This document shows positions 12,701 to 24,174 of a stretch of 64,000 bases of DNA, in pieces. The notes under the pieces were generated by a model. It made no database searches. It was not told the DNA's origin and was given only the letters and a program-made list of their open reading frames with translations. The DNA is from Apostichopus japonicus (Eukaryota > Echinodermata > Holothuroidea > Aspidochirotida > Stichopodidae): positions 18,083,999 through 18,147,998 of the forward strand of contig NC_092565.1 of the NCBI RefSeq assembly GCF_037975245.1, given 5' to 3'. Within the stretch, counting starts at the first letter, position 1, and every line of letters starts with the position of its first letter. Position numbers and translations under genes: made by a program.

Positions 12701-15700
12701 TGGTCACTTATGTTAAATGTTTCTCCATATTTGAACCGTTTTAACCGGCTTTTAGAGTTAAGTCCAGGATGTCCGGGATGTTCCAGATAATTTTTGAAAT
12801 ACTGGATATTAATAGCAAAACAGTTGATAAGGTTTAGTTGTCAACTTTCACATCAAATGTTACAAAGAAAGGAATGTTTTTCAGCTTTCCTATTTCGATT
12901 TTGTATATGTAGTTCTGAACCAAAAAAAATTCCAGGTAATGAAAAAAGAAGAACCCAAGTAGAAAAATTAACCCCTCGCCAAATAACATTCATATCTTGA
13001 AAAGTAAAAAAGTATAGTAGAGAGTAATTGGTTTGATGAATGAATGACTGTTATTTTAAGCAATGCTTCTTAGGTTTGATAAACCCATTGTTGTCTGCCA
13101 GTCAAACTCAAAATGCTGATTTTAGGTCAGGAATGTGTTTCCTTGTAAAGAAGAAAACATATGAAAATGTTCAACACATATATACCAAAACATTTGTATT
13201 TGGAGATGTATTTCTTAACCTTAGCAAAGTGAAATAATTTGTTCTGAAAATTGCATTCATATTTGACTGGCTACAGTAGCTTAAGTTTGACAATATCTTT
13301 GCGACAGTTATAAAGGAAGCAAAGTTGAGAAGATTAATTACTCAACAATGCTCGTTTGAATAATTACTTAACGATGCTTGTTTCATAGTAAACCCATTTA
13401 TCCGTTGCCTTGTAGATGCTATAGCCAAAGAGGGTTGTATCATTTTCTTCTTGTTCGATATTACTGAAGCAACGTTCTTCTAGTGTAGATGTTATAGCCA
13501 AAGAGGGTCGTATTATTTTCTTCGTGTTCGATATTACTGAAGCAACGTTCTTCAAGTGAAGTGTGCATACTTATTACTGTATCTTAAAGCTATGTAATCT
13601 TCGCTTCTCATAGGGATGGAAGACAGAGTAGATGAAACTAGAGTCCAAGGTTACAGTCGCATAGGTGACAATTCCGTTCTTAGATTCAAAGCTTAATTAA
13701 AATAAAATCTGGGTATAAAACTGGTGAACGACACACAGACTTTATTAATCTTGTTTTGAGTAAGTACTTCTCTTACAATATGATTATTTGTAAAGATTTT
13801 TTTAAGCAGTTTTATTTTGCACGAATGCAGAGTCCGAATTCAATACATCATTTTGAGATTAGCAGGTTTAAAGCTTAAGCTTAAGATTCAAAGCTTAATT
13901 AAAATAAAATCTGGGTATAAAACCGGTGAACGACACACGTTCTTAGATTCAAAGCTTAATTAAAATAAAATCTGGGTATAAAACCGGTGAACGACACACA
14001 GACTTTATTAATCTTGTTTTGAGTAAGTACTTCTCTTACAATATGATTATTTGTAAAGATTTTTTTAAGCAGTTTTATTTTGCACGAATGCAGAGTCCGA
14101 ATTCAATACATCATTTTGAGATTAGCAGGTTTATCTCTTCTGTTATTCAGAGCCGGATGAGCTGAAAGATCTTGTCACCCAAATAAGGACCTTAGAAAAG
14201 GCTCTTGGGGGCACTTTTAAAGAAATGAGGGCTTGTGAATTACCAACTTTCAACAAGGTTAGTGAGCTACTTGTTACTTTTGCGTCACAATAAATAATTA
14301 AAAGTAGACTATTGTACATACTCTAGTTATAAGTGAATAAACTTGAGCAATTGGTAAAACATATACAAAACATAAGAAAAAGGGGGGGGTGAAGAGAAAA
14401 AACAATGTATAAATCTTTCTCAATGTGTTTTGACAAAGGCCTAGGCTTCCAATGTACAGTATTACCAATGGGGTACCAGATTTCCCTCTTGGCTCACTAC
14501 AATGCATTAGGCTTGTCTTTATAACCTCTAGGAGGATGTTTAAGGGGGGTGTTTAACAATTTGACCACATTTTATTTTAAATGTTGCTGAGTTTGTAACT
14601 ATTGCGCCATATCTCATTTGGGTAGCAATTGAGCAAACCTTTTGAGAAGGTTCTGATAGCAGAAAAAGATAAAAACTCTGCAGGAGAGCAAACCAGAACT
14701 ATCAATGTTCTCCTATGCTATGAGCATATTAGGTCTTATCAAATGTGTAGATTTATGTAGTCCATCATCTAACATCTCTGAATGAAAGTGAATTCCCTGA
14801 TCAGATATGAATAAGAACTTAATGCTGGACAACAACTTATGTGCAATGTGAGGAATTTGTAGAACATTATCTGAGTACTCAACAGAATGCATTACCTGAA
14901 GATGTGACAGTCTGGACTCAGAAGTTTTGTAAACATTTCCCACAGTACAAGTTTATATCGTCATAACATCATAATTTTGGGTTGTTTGTTCAGAATTCCA
15001 CCGTAAAACTAGAGTTTGGTGAACTGGGTGGTCCTTTTGCCATTTGTACAGTCTTCTGGGGCAGACGTTATTAACTTGTTCACTTTGTACAGAAATCATC
15101 TACAGAACTATGGAGCAATGGTCATTCAAGAACATTTGTTACCCGTAAGATATACATTCAGAACATTGTTGAGTATGACCTCTTGGCAATAACTTTAGAG
15201 ACAATATGCTGAGTGGTACATTGATTAGCAATGTGTCTGAAGTCCCTGGGGTAGATGGTGACCATGGGGCCAGGGGTGGGGGGTTGGGGGAGCAGACAGT
15301 GTGGAGGTATGCATGATACATAGAAGTGTTTATTTGACTACAGATCAATGTCCTTAACAAAACATGCAAAAATATGCAAATATCACGTTGACATATCAGA
15401 TAAAGAGACATATGAAGTGGAGTGAGTAATCCAAATCCACAAACTCTGTATAACATCTGATGTTGTCTCGTTTTCAATTGTTAAAGTGTACACGTTAGTC
15501 TCATCTACATCTCAATAAGCGGAAAATCAACACGTATGTAAGAGTTTGGCAAAACTGGTCGATCGAGAGAGAAGTTGTGATATGTGCTTATATGGATATT
15601 TGGCAAGAAACAACAGTGCAGTCAAAACAAAACCTTTGCTCTGATAAAGGTTCTAGATTCAATTTCAGGTGAATTTTTCATCTTTTGTTTTCTTTTTCAG

Positions 15701-15886
15701 TTGGGGAAGAGTTTGGTAGCTGCTAGAGACATTCCATCCGGTGCTGAAATTTCTGCAGACATGCTAGCCGTCAAAGTGGCTGAACCCAAGGGTATCGCTC
15801 CAGAAACTATATCCAGCCTCATTGGCATGCGTGCCACTCGGGCAATCGATTTTGATGACAGTATAAGAGAGGGTGATGTTGTGTAA
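6660..15886 (+). CDS. NANS: N-acetylneuraminate (sialic acid) synthase, 7 coding exons
   Basis: Condenses N-acetylmannosamine 6-phosphate with phosphoenolpyruvate to give sialic acid 9-phosphate in the cytosol; this role is family knowledge. Coding exons: 6660-6791, 7261-7476, 8154-8306, 10148-10249, 12508-12667, 14151-14257 and 15701-15886. All introns are GT-AG. The first four junctions are phase 0, exon 5/6 is phase 1 and exon 6/7 phase 0. The joined frame has no stop and gives 351 residues against about 359 in human. The start is the ATG opening MPLEFEIAP, matching vertebrate NANS. Residues 1 to about 285 form the NeuB-type TIM barrel, with AEIGQNHQGD (Glu24), DCAKFQKSE (Lys52), KVGSGDTNN, CFLQCTSAYPL, and ERHIT plus GSDHEAS, which carry the two metal-binding His. 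Exon 7 encodes the C-terminal SAF/antifreeze-like domain (GKSLVAARDIPSG). The C-terminus is about 8 residues shorter than human. Nothing suggests inactivation. Confidence 0.96.
7261..7476 (+). CDS. NANS: NANS coding exon 2
   Basis: Acceptor CTTGCAG ends at 7260. The exon encodes residues 45-116, from DAGADCAKFQKS to FTASGMDE. The donor GTGTGA starts at 7477, and an in-frame stop follows directly in the intron. It carries the substrate-site Lys of the KxQ motif. Confidence 0.95.
8154..8306 (+). CDS. NANS: NANS coding exon 3
   Basis: Acceptor CCTTTTCAG ends at 8153. Residues 117-167 run from KAVDFLHDLGVPFFKV through GSGDTNNLPY and KGRPMVVSSGMQSMD to TMKK. The donor GTAACA starts at 8307, phase 0. 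Confidence 0.95.
8400..9040. repeat. Interspersed repeat in NANS intron 3
   Basis: An (AAT)n tract at about 8,410-8,432 is followed by sequence reading AGAGTGCCTTACACAACAG and TCTCAAAGCACTTTAG, the style of a widespread marine invertebrate and fish repeat. Later comes GAATTGGCAGCCAATGCAG, which resembles antisense CR1/L2-type untranslated repeats. No intact frame is present and the ends are not sharp. The family assignment is tentative. Confidence 0.45.
10148..10249 (+). CDS. NANS: NANS coding exon 4
   Basis: Acceptor TTTTGTCAG ends at 10147. Residues 168-201 run from VYKILKDKGADFCFLQC through TSAYPLNPEDVHLRVIE. The donor GTGAGT starts at 10250, phase 0. Confidence 0.95.
10947..11883. mobile_element. 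hAT-like non-autonomous element in NANS intron 4
   Basis: The ends carry a perfect 14-bp inverted repeat: AGTGCTGATAGTCG at 10948-10961 and its complement at 11869-11882. The outermost base is T on the left and C (read inward) on the right, so the end reads (T/C)AGTGCTGATAG, a hAT-style terminus. About 0.94 kb long with no transposase frame. The flanking 8-mers do not match well, so this copy is probably old or the exact edge is misplaced. Confidence 0.65.
12508..12667 (+). CDS. NANS: NANS coding exon 5
   Basis: The acceptor AG is at 12506-12507, preceded by a T-rich tract. Residues 202-254 run from AYQKEFPDIPIGYSGHE through GAKVVERHITMDK and TWKGSDHEASL. The donor GTAGGT starts at 12668 after one base of the next codon (phase 1). 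It contains both metal-ligand His motifs. Confidence 0.95.
13411..13556. repeat. 73-bp tandem duplication in NANS intron 5
   Basis: Two head-to-tail copies, 13411-13483 and 13484-13556, start TGTAGATG and end AACGTTCTTC plus three bases. They differ at only a few positions, so the duplication is recent. Confidence 0.9.
13676..14133. repeat. 195-bp duplication abutting NANS exon 6
   Basis: Copy 1 at 13676-13870 and copy 3 at 13939-14133 are both 195 bp and differ at essentially one base (ACTGGTG versus ACCGGTG). A partial copy of about 55 bp sits between them at 13884-13938. The array ends only 17 bases before exon 6. Confidence 0.92.
14151..14257 (+). CDS. NANS: NANS coding exon 6
   Basis: Acceptor TGTTATTCAG ends at 14150. 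Residues 255-290 run from EPDELKDLVTQIRTLEKAL to ELPTFNK. The donor GTTAGT starts at 14258, phase 0. The exon is the linker between barrel and C-terminal domain. Confidence 0.94.
15701..15886 (+). CDS. NANS: NANS coding exon 7, SAF/antifreeze-like domain
   Basis: Acceptor TCTTTTTCAG ends at 15700. Residues 291-351 run from LGKSLVAARDIPSGAEI through VKVAEPKGIAPETI to the TAA at 15884-15886. In bacterial NeuB dimers this domain reaches into the partner active site; that is family knowledge. Confidence 0.95.
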   Translation: MGKSLVAARDIPSGAEISADMLAVKVAEPKGIAPETISSLIGMRATRAIDFDDSIREGDVV

Positions 15887-16908
15887 CAATACTCAGCCAT
15901 TGTATTCTTGATATGACTTGAATGATGTTTCATTGATTTACAAAATTAATTTCTGTTAAACAGATCCATCCACTTTTCTCAGAGTCTTTGTGTTGCTATA
16001 TCATCGTTCTGATAAGAATGATTTGGTTTGGCTTTTGATATGTTTCTTAATTTTCAGGAATTGCACTATAAAAATATGCTGAAATTTATCCTTAATCTTA
16101 AATTTGGTACTTAATCCTAAATTTTGCTGACGAAATCAGCTCCTTATTCCAGGTCAATATATGAAAATGTATTGTTTTAAAATTTCTAATAACTCAGAAG
16201 ATAACCATCATCTTGGCGTCACATCAACAGCATGGTACCGACAAATAATTCAGACAGTTGTCCTTAAAACTTTCTTGTTGCAGTATAAAAAATGTTACTT
16301 GAGATCACAAATGTAGTCAGAATCTTGTATTTTACTAACAGATTTCGTCTTGTGCTGCTTTAATCGGCTTTCCGCCAACCTAGGTAGTCTCGCTTTTGAG
16401 TGCTGACTTTGAACCACTGCACTTAAAGTCAATGAGGGTAACCACGATGGAATGGTACTACAGTAAGTCTTACATGCAGGCTAAAACCGTGTTATTTTTA
16501 GCAATGGTGTATTAAAGCACAAAGCAGTGATTTCAAGTAATGGTAGTCACAAATTATCAGCTTTTTCCTGCTCCAAAAGATTTATTTTAGATCTGATCAG
16601 ACTCTCCCAAGTCTCACTATCTGGTATGTATTCAGATTTTTATGCTCCATGTTATTAAATTGTTACAAATATTTCCATGGTAAAAGTAAAGCGTTATGTA
16701 GATGACAGTTATGATGAAAATCAGAACTTGCATTTATAAGCCAGTATTGTTTTTCATTTTTCTCCGGTTATTAAAGGATTATATGATAAAGATATCATGT
16801 TATCAAATAATGAAGTCATTTAATACCCCTTCATGTTAAATTTAAAGATTGGAAAGGCTGTTAAATGGGCAGTATGAATATTCATGAATGAACTATATTT
16901 ACCATGTT
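15887..16908. other. NANS 3' flank, no gene
   Basis: AT-rich sequence after the NANS stop, probably 3' UTR in part. I find no coding signal. An AATAAA lies at 17756-17761 beyond a small transposon, but nothing shows that it is the polyadenylation site used. Confidence 0.4.
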
Positions 16909-17318
16909 CAGGGATGTGCCTAGGATTTTTGAAAGTGCTCAGATGCCAAATGCTGGCACTTGTGTAGCTTTTTAAGCACATACACAAGTACTAGTTTTGC
17001 TAACAATTGACATTTTTAAATTTTTTTTAGTGAAATATATTACGTAGCCTACCTGGTAAAAGTTATTAGTTTGTTTCAAAGAGATTTTACAAGGGACCGA
17101 TTGAGAGCCGTAAGTAATGTTTCTCGCATGTGTAAACTGATGCATTATTAGTCTGTATGATTTTGGCATAGGCTAGGCCCAATTTATGTTGAATATATTG
17201 TTAGGAATGTCGGGATTTTAGATGAAAATAGTGCTGGGCGGGATTCACGATTTTTAAGACAGTGCTGGGCGGTAATTTTTAGTGCTGGGCGGTGCCGCCC
17301 AGCGTGGGCACATCCCTG
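16909..17318. mobile_element. 410-bp MITE with 12-bp terminal inverted repeats
   Basis: The termini are CAGGGATGTGCC (16909-16920) and its exact complement (17307-17318). CATGTT flanks it directly on both sides (16903-16908 and 17319-17324), a 6-bp target duplication. Internally it repeats GTGCTGGGCGG near the right end. No transposase. The CAGGG end resembles hAT elements; the 6-bp duplication would put it in a variant group. Confidence 0.85.
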
Positions 17319-17324
17319 CATGTT

Positions 17325-19206
17325 TCACAGCAGCATGTTGTTTGCACCATTTACAGATACTATGGAAAAGACTCATAATTCAAGATTAACGAACCCCTCC
17401 TCACCTGATCCTTTGCATAATTGGAAAAACAATATTGTTATTAAATCTCCAAATCGATTAACATAGATCATTTTTTCGCCAGTGTGTGTATTTATGGTAT
17501 GATCCAGTTAGAGGAAGGTGTTGGTGTACTTTCTGCATATTGTCTCTGTACTTTAGATACACAGATGATTGCTCAACAACCGATAACCATAGTCATATGT
17601 TAATGTTTTATCTAAACTTGCGTCCCTACAGTCCTGCAATGAAAACATGCACTTTAAAAGACCTCTACAGGAACGCACAGTTTTAATGACCCCCGACAAA
17701 CATTTGCTTGTGCGCAACGGGGGCCTATAGTGATGATATGTGTATAGTGTGCACAAATAAATCAAATCATGAAAGCTGTAACTAAGTATACAACGATAAA
17801 AGTTATTGTCCAATTCTAGAAGTTAGGCGGTAGACTAGTTACAAGCTGTTGCATTTAAACAACAACATCCTGTGTTCATTGTGCACTACAAATGCAAGAA
17901 TGTTTGCAGACAATGGTAAGGGCTATTAGCCAATCAACTCACAGGAAATTTGGAAACTACCAACGACTATATTTAGCATGAAAATCTCTGTAATGGAAAT
18001 GTTGTTTACTCTGTACTTGCGGTTGATGGTTATGATTTATTTGTATTCAAACAAATTCAATCATCTGTACAAAAGATTGGAATTTTGGTTTCTTTTGGGA
18101 ACAAGTTGTGGTTTTTTTGGAAAAGAAAGAAAGGAATGCGTTGTGAAAAATTGTTATGTATTCCATAGGCCTAACTGTGAGTGTGTGTACTTGTGGTTTG
18201 TTTCCTCCAAAATGTATGCCCGACGGAACCAATTTGAAGGTTTTGCAGTCCTTGGCTAAAAGATTGCGTCCCAGATGCAGAATACTGCGTTGGTAACAAT
18301 GCTGTACTTTACAGTTCTGTCCCAAATTTTCTCAAAGCCTATCTCCATTAGACTAGTCAACATATAAGAGTAAGACTTAAGCCTCAGGCCGATATCTATT
18401 AACCATATAGTCATATATTTTATCTATTTCCCTTTCCAAGAAATTCATGATACTTCACCTAACATAATACCGTCATGGTGACATGGTTTCGATCTCTTTG
18501 CAAGGGGCCCGGAGTTACGAGTGGATTTAACTGTTCGGTTTTTTCGTACCCAGACTCTGTTCTGGGTGACTTTTCTTAAAGAAAATATCAATATTGTGTT
18601 GTTTTAGTCAAAGTGTTTCATTTCACTGTCATGGTCTCACAGTCCAGATGTAAAGGGGGAGCTGTCGCTGAAAGAATGAGTTGGGGTGAAATAACCGTTA
18701 GTTTTCGTGACCGGGGTCAGTCTAGGGGCAAATTTCTTCAAAGTATGACATCTGACTAATTTCTTTTCATAAAGACAATAACCCACCTGATATCATTCGA
18801 AGAAGATCAGCAGTCTTCGGCTGACGAGTAGTTCTATAGCAATAGCTAATATTTCCTTTTTTTTTATCAGGTGCTTTTTTCTTATAAGTACATTTTGTTT
18901 GTTTCTTCTTTCTCTGCAATATAAATTCATTTCTTATCAAATCTCAATATTGATGTCCTTTTGTCTAGTTTGATTTATATAAAACACCTCAACTTGCCCA
19001 GCAGTTCGATTTCCGTTTTGTAGATGAAATTTAGCCTTCTCATCTTATAAGAGTGCTGTAAAACGAACGCAAGTGTGATGGTAATGGTAACATTGGAAAG
19101 GACATTGAAAATGTTTAGGACATTGCAAAATGTTTAGGACATTGCAAAATGCGACGGACAAAGAGAAATGAAATTGGCAGATAAAAGGTAGTGTAAATTA
19201 TCAAAA
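17325..19206. other. No recognisable gene
   Basis: AT-rich sequence with several short frames on both strands, none showing a domain, a splice context or a repeat I can name. Confidence 0.4.
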
Positions 19207-19214
19207 AACAATCC

Positions 19215-19564
19215 CAAGGGCGTAGGAACCGGGGGGGCTGGGGGCGCCAGCCCCCCCAGTGAAAAATGTGGAGGGGCGGAAGTATCATTCCGCCCCCCGG
19301 TTCGAAAGTCAGAAAACCCCTTTTTCATTTCCAAATGAGAAAAAAAATCTCATTTTGAGCACCAAATTGCATCTAAGACCAGGAGAAAATACAAAATTAA
19401 GTTTACAAAATGGAGTGGGTGTTGAAGTGTGCTATATTGCACCAAATTGCATCTGAGGCCACCTGGAAATGCAAAAAAATACCCCCTCCCCTTAGACCCC
19501 TCCACCAGGCCGGCTATCAGTCTTCAGCCCCCCCCCCACTCAAAAGTACCTTCCTACGCCACTG
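19215..19564. mobile_element. 350-bp hAT-type MITE with perfect 8-bp TSD
   Basis: The left end CAAGGGCGTAGGAACC pairs with right end CTTCCTACGCCACTG apart from a few mismatches. The direct repeat AACAATCC flanks both sides (19207-19214 and 19565-19572), a perfect 8-bp target duplication as hAT transposases make. The interior is a G-run, a C-run and no coding frame. Confidence 0.9.
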
Positions 19565-19797
19565 AACAATCCATAATGGTAACAAACATTGTCATATAAA
19601 GTTGAAAACAACTTCAATGGACGTGCCAGCATCGTTACAGCTTACAACTGCTTCGCCTGCATGGCTGCAGTTGTGAAGGAGTTGTGACTACCGACAAGTA
19701 ATGACGTTTTGTCGCCGGAGCACCTCTGTGTCAGCAATGTGTATATATCCTGTTCGGGGGGGGGGGGTAGGAAGCTTCCATAAAGTAGAGGGGGCTG

Positions 19798-21099
19798 CAG
19801 GGGCGTATCCAGGATTTTCCAATAGGGGGGCGTCAGGCATGAATGATCGCCGTCCTGGGGGATGGGTCTAAGGGGGGTGGACAATTTTTGCTTTCGAAGA
19901 AGGGCTGAAATGCAAAATGGTGCCATATGCATGGGCGGCGATCCGTACTTCCGAGTGGGGGGGGGGGGATATGACCTTGTTGACTATCTAAGCGTAGCGC
20001 CACCATGAGTTGGCGCGAAGCGTACAAGAAAATTCTGGGATTAACAAACCCTCTAGATGGCCGGAAACGGCACTTCCCGAGGTTTCCAAGCGGCATATAC
20101 CCAACTTTAAAATAGGGATGTCATGTCCGAAATATCTCATAATCAGGATCCAAAATACTTTTTTTTTGTAATTTCGGGTGTTATTTTGGGAAAATTGCCC
20201 CTGTCAATCTTGTTTCAGGCGCAACGTTAGAATGTTCGAGAGCTCTTATATTATTCGATGAAGAAAATGACCTCATGCAGGCTATTATAGGCCTATACAC
20301 ATGCAATACACAATTACACATAGTTACATTACTAGGTACCGATTGCTAGGGCATTCAGGTGAAACGTGTATTAAGCATTACCCTGATAACATGAGATTCT
20401 CAGCTGTTCGAGGGAACATGTACGTGTGTAGGCCTACTATAGGGCCTATATGAATACTATGAGGGTGCATATATGTACTATATCAATACCGTGGGCGCAA
20501 TAATACATTTTGTTGTTATAGGGCCAATGAAGCCTACAGTCAACTATTCTTGCTTTATAAAGACGCTTTATTTGAAAAGATCGCACTGCGTTTATGGTAG
20601 GCGAGAAATGAAGCTAAAAAAGAGCCGTACATTAACGATGATGCATAAATGTAGGCATGAAAATATTCTTATCCCTGGCATTTGGTGGGAGGGATATGGT
20701 GTATTACATCCTCTCCACCCATTTTCATGGGGGGATATATCCCCCCTTCCCCCCCCCCCCAGGATCGCCGCCCATGGCCATATGTGATCCATTTTTCGAC
20801 CTTAATAATAAGCAACATTTCCAGTAAATATGGACACAAAATACACAATTTAGTATGGCTGTCATGTCACTTAGTGTTTATAGTGATAATACAAACACAA
20901 TTAGCATCTATGTTTCTAAAACTATTATGCCGCCGAACTTCGCCAGAACCTTTTTTTGGCAAACAAAAAATAAAGCATACGGGAGGGGGGGGGGGTTGAG
21001 CGATCACCGACATCTCACATAAAGGTCGTCATCAATTTTTTTTTTTTTTTTTTTGGTGACGGCCAATAGGGGGGCGCGCGCCCCCTGGATACGCCCCTG
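19798..21099. mobile_element. 1.3-kb non-autonomous DNA transposon, 16-bp TIR
   Basis: CAGGGGCGTATCCAGG (19798-19813) and its perfect complement (21084-21099) bound the element. GGGCTG lies directly outside both ends (19792-19797 and 21100-21105). The interior contains a second element (19930-20776), G/C runs and a T-run near 21,040. No transposase frame. The ends are hAT-like (CAGGGGCG). Confidence 0.88.
19930..20776. mobile_element. 847-bp hAT-type element nested in the 1.3-kb element
   Basis: CATGGGCGGCGATCC (19930-19944) and its perfect complement (20762-20776) form 15-bp inverted repeats. The flanks carry a perfect 8-bp duplication, GCCATATG (19922-19929 and 20777-20784). It holds one copy of the shared GC-rich module at 19,981-20,083, about 50 bp from the left end. 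No coding frame. Confidence 0.92.
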
Positions 21100-21747
21100 G
21101 GGCTGGCACAACATCAGAGGGGCACTTTCTCATTTCACAACCACCATTCGTTATGCTATAAACCTATACACACCGGCCAATGTGTTAGTATGCTATCAAT
21201 ACTATTTATTGAGATTGTTTATTGTTAACCGTGCTACAAAAAAAAAAGATATGGGATGCCATTTTAAAAATAGCATGTACAGACTAAAAATAAATAATTA
21301 AAATAAAATATTAAATTAACAAAGGCTTAAGATATCCAAAAGACAGTTCTCCATCAAAGGGGCACATTTTATTTGCCAGTAGGGCACACTTGCTGTTTTG
21401 GAAATAAAACCCCCTCCCTCCGGCTCCTACCTCATGGCCACGAACCGTATGCACAAAGACGACTACAACGTAGTTCTTATCCTTTCTATGATTCGTCATA
21501 ACTTGTTGTTGCACGAACAGCATGTTATGAAGCTCAGCCAGAATTGGACGTGATACGCGCTTCCTATAAAGTGGGGGTGGCACGTGCCCCCCCCCCCCCT
21601 CGCTCCTACCCCCTGATCCTGTTCCACTCCTAGAAAAACACCGACGTGAGGGCATCATCAGCTCCAGTAGAGCCAAACTGGAGACACACTTATATGTGCA
21701 TCTGCCATGTTCCAACAATTATCACAAACAGTACAAGGAAAATATCC

Positions 21748-21802
21748 ACTATTGCCAGCCCTCTCGTTGCCACCTCGAAGTCGAATTTGTCCATCATGTC
21801 AA
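21748..21802 (-). pseudogene. SRCR exon fragment (N-terminal edge)
   Basis: On the minus strand one frame reads HDGQIRLRGGNERAGN, matching the exon start in gene A (YDGQIRLRGGNETAGR). The upstream stretch resembles gene A's acceptor region, but no exon body follows. It is a truncated remnant of another receptor exon. Confidence 0.7.
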
Positions 21803-22061
21803 ATCTGATAGAAATATATTGAACAAAAAATACGATAGCAAGAATAAACGTTTGGAATTCCGGCCAGTATGCATGTTACAAACTATAGAATAATACGTGA
21901 AATAACTCGGTACAATCTGAGCACATTCAGGTTCAGAAAAACGGAAAGATTGTGTTTAAAATAACATATAAAGTATATTGAAGTCATACTGTGAGCGGAC
22001 ACCTCTCGATCTCCATTACTGAAAGAAAGTCATAACAATTCTGTAGTATTTGATAACTTAC

Positions 22062-22345
22062 AATTACAGCTGACGCTTGCGTCTTCATAATGAATACAGT
22101 CATGTTGGGATGTATACAAACACTCGAAGATGACGTCTTCTGATCCACTGCATTCTACTTCTTCTAAGTGTATATCTCCTGCTCATACCATACCATAGTA
22201 AGCCTCACTAAAGACCTTTACAGCTCCGGAGAAACATTGTTGACAGCAAACTACATCAGCATCTGCTAAATCCCATCCGTCGTCACAATTAACATATTTC
22301 AACTCTTCCAGCTCTTCCATTTCTGTCCCTTAGCCGGATTTGTCC
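22062..22345 (-). pseudogene. Degenerate SRCR exon, gene A-like
   Basis: The sequence, including the adjoining 80 bases of intron to about 21,980, is close to the gene A exon at 34,567-34,878. The donor GTAAGT survives (22056-22061). The exon has frameshifts, loses the codons around GTVCDD by a small deletion and has no clear acceptor. It marks the 3' limit of the cluster, beyond gene A. Confidence 0.8.
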
Positions 22346-24170
22346 ATTTAATGGTCAGCATGAAAACTCCTGATTCGAGCCGTGCAAGGCATTTTTTTTA
22401 TATTTTTTTTTATTATCATTCCAACAAGAGTCCAAACAATGTACAAATTCATAATACTTTATGACCAATAGTCAATATTATCGACAACAAATAAATCATT
22501 AAACTTCAAATAAAGATTTCCACTTATGCCATCTGATATCAAAAGCATTTCGCTTTCAATTAGTTTGATACATAAACTTTTGTTTCTTTTAAATAAAAAG
22601 TCTTTAAATCAATTTTACCATAGAAGGTTTCTCATTTTTAACCTTACTTTTGTAAAAACAAAATTTCAGAACCATGCAAGGCATGGCTTCTGCAGGCGGG
22701 TTAATTAGAAATTTTAATTGAAATAAAACAGACAATAGAAGATTGGTAGTTCGAAAAAGGAGAGGTAGACAGGCAACGCACACATTTTGGAAGGTTTTCG
22801 TGAGTACTGGAAACTACTCAGTTGATAAATTTGTCCATCATAATGCAAAATAATCTGAACAGAAAAAACAGCCTCCCACAAGGGTAAGAGAATGGTTGGT
22901 TGACGTCAAACATACATTGACACATGATTGTGTTCATTAAGGTGTTCACTAATACCTGTAAGTAAGCTCGTTATTCTCTTACATTCCATATGCTGCACCA
23001 TAGTTGTAGTGGCAGAGCTGCTCATTTGGCCTTCCATATAAAGGTATTTTTAAGTTTTCGGGTGTTGAAGACCTATACAAGCCAACACGGTATTTTACGA
23101 GTCAGTAAATATCACCATTTACGACCTACGTTTATATGATTTCGAGTATTTTTATTAGTGTGTTTCGATAGTGTTCAGAGGGAATCATTCTAACAGTTAT
23201 TTTGTTTTTCGTATTTTTTTTTTGTGACGAACGGTGTAAATATCTCTGTAAATACAAGTTGTATTATTACTTTACTACGGACTTTCGTCAGTGTGTGTTA
23301 TTACGGATTTTCGTCTTCGTCTTCAGCAATTTTAGTCGGCTTTTCAGCTCCGTGCCCGGACATCAAAATAGTTCATCACTACGTGTGTTATGTCCTATAC
23401 ATTTCATGTTCAACAACTTCTTATTTAATAAGGAGCTTTAAATATACAAAGCTGTACCACAAGGGATATTCCGGTGACTATAGATAACTTTAAGTTAACA
23501 AAGTTGTAAGACATTGTCAAATGTCTTTGTTTCTACCTTTAGGTTTCTAAAATTCTAGAAAACGTTGCATTTAGATAATGCAATAAATACAGAGACATTT
23601 TACAGCTTAGGAAACAATCCAAATGTATCCCAAACCATTTCAGTGATAAATCACAAAGATTCGAAGATTGTTATAGGTAAGTACAGCTTTTGAAGAAAAT
23701 ATACTATGATGGTATCGAAATGGCCACCCACTGTGATCTACTACCATAAGTAAGGAGATGGTTTCAACCCTTCAAAATAGGAAACGTTAAATAAAACAGA
23801 TCTCGTTAGGGACAGGAAATAAACTATTGCCTGTCAGGCTAGCACCTTAATTAACTATACCGTTCTTATTTTCCGGCTGGCATGCATAGCAAAGATATCT
23901 AACAACTCTCTTCTCATTGCATATACCGTTTAAGACGGTGTTAACGAATGGCAATGATAATGCCAGTGCAAATAACACAATAGTACATGGTATACATGGT
24001 AGTTCGATTACTAAAATGAATCCCAAATTAACAAAGTTGTTATATACCAAATTGACACGTAATACAAGAAATTAAACTAAACATCAAACTAGAGCTACTA
24101 CTAGAGCTACAAATTAAATTTGTTCTTATTCTTCTTAATTTGTTGTTTTGTGGTAAATATAATTTTCAAC
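22346..24170. other. No recognisable gene
   Basis: AT-rich sequence with several short frames on both strands, none with a recognised domain. A 3' UTR of gene A could not reach this far. Confidence 0.4.
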
Positions 24171-24174
24171 GTTT

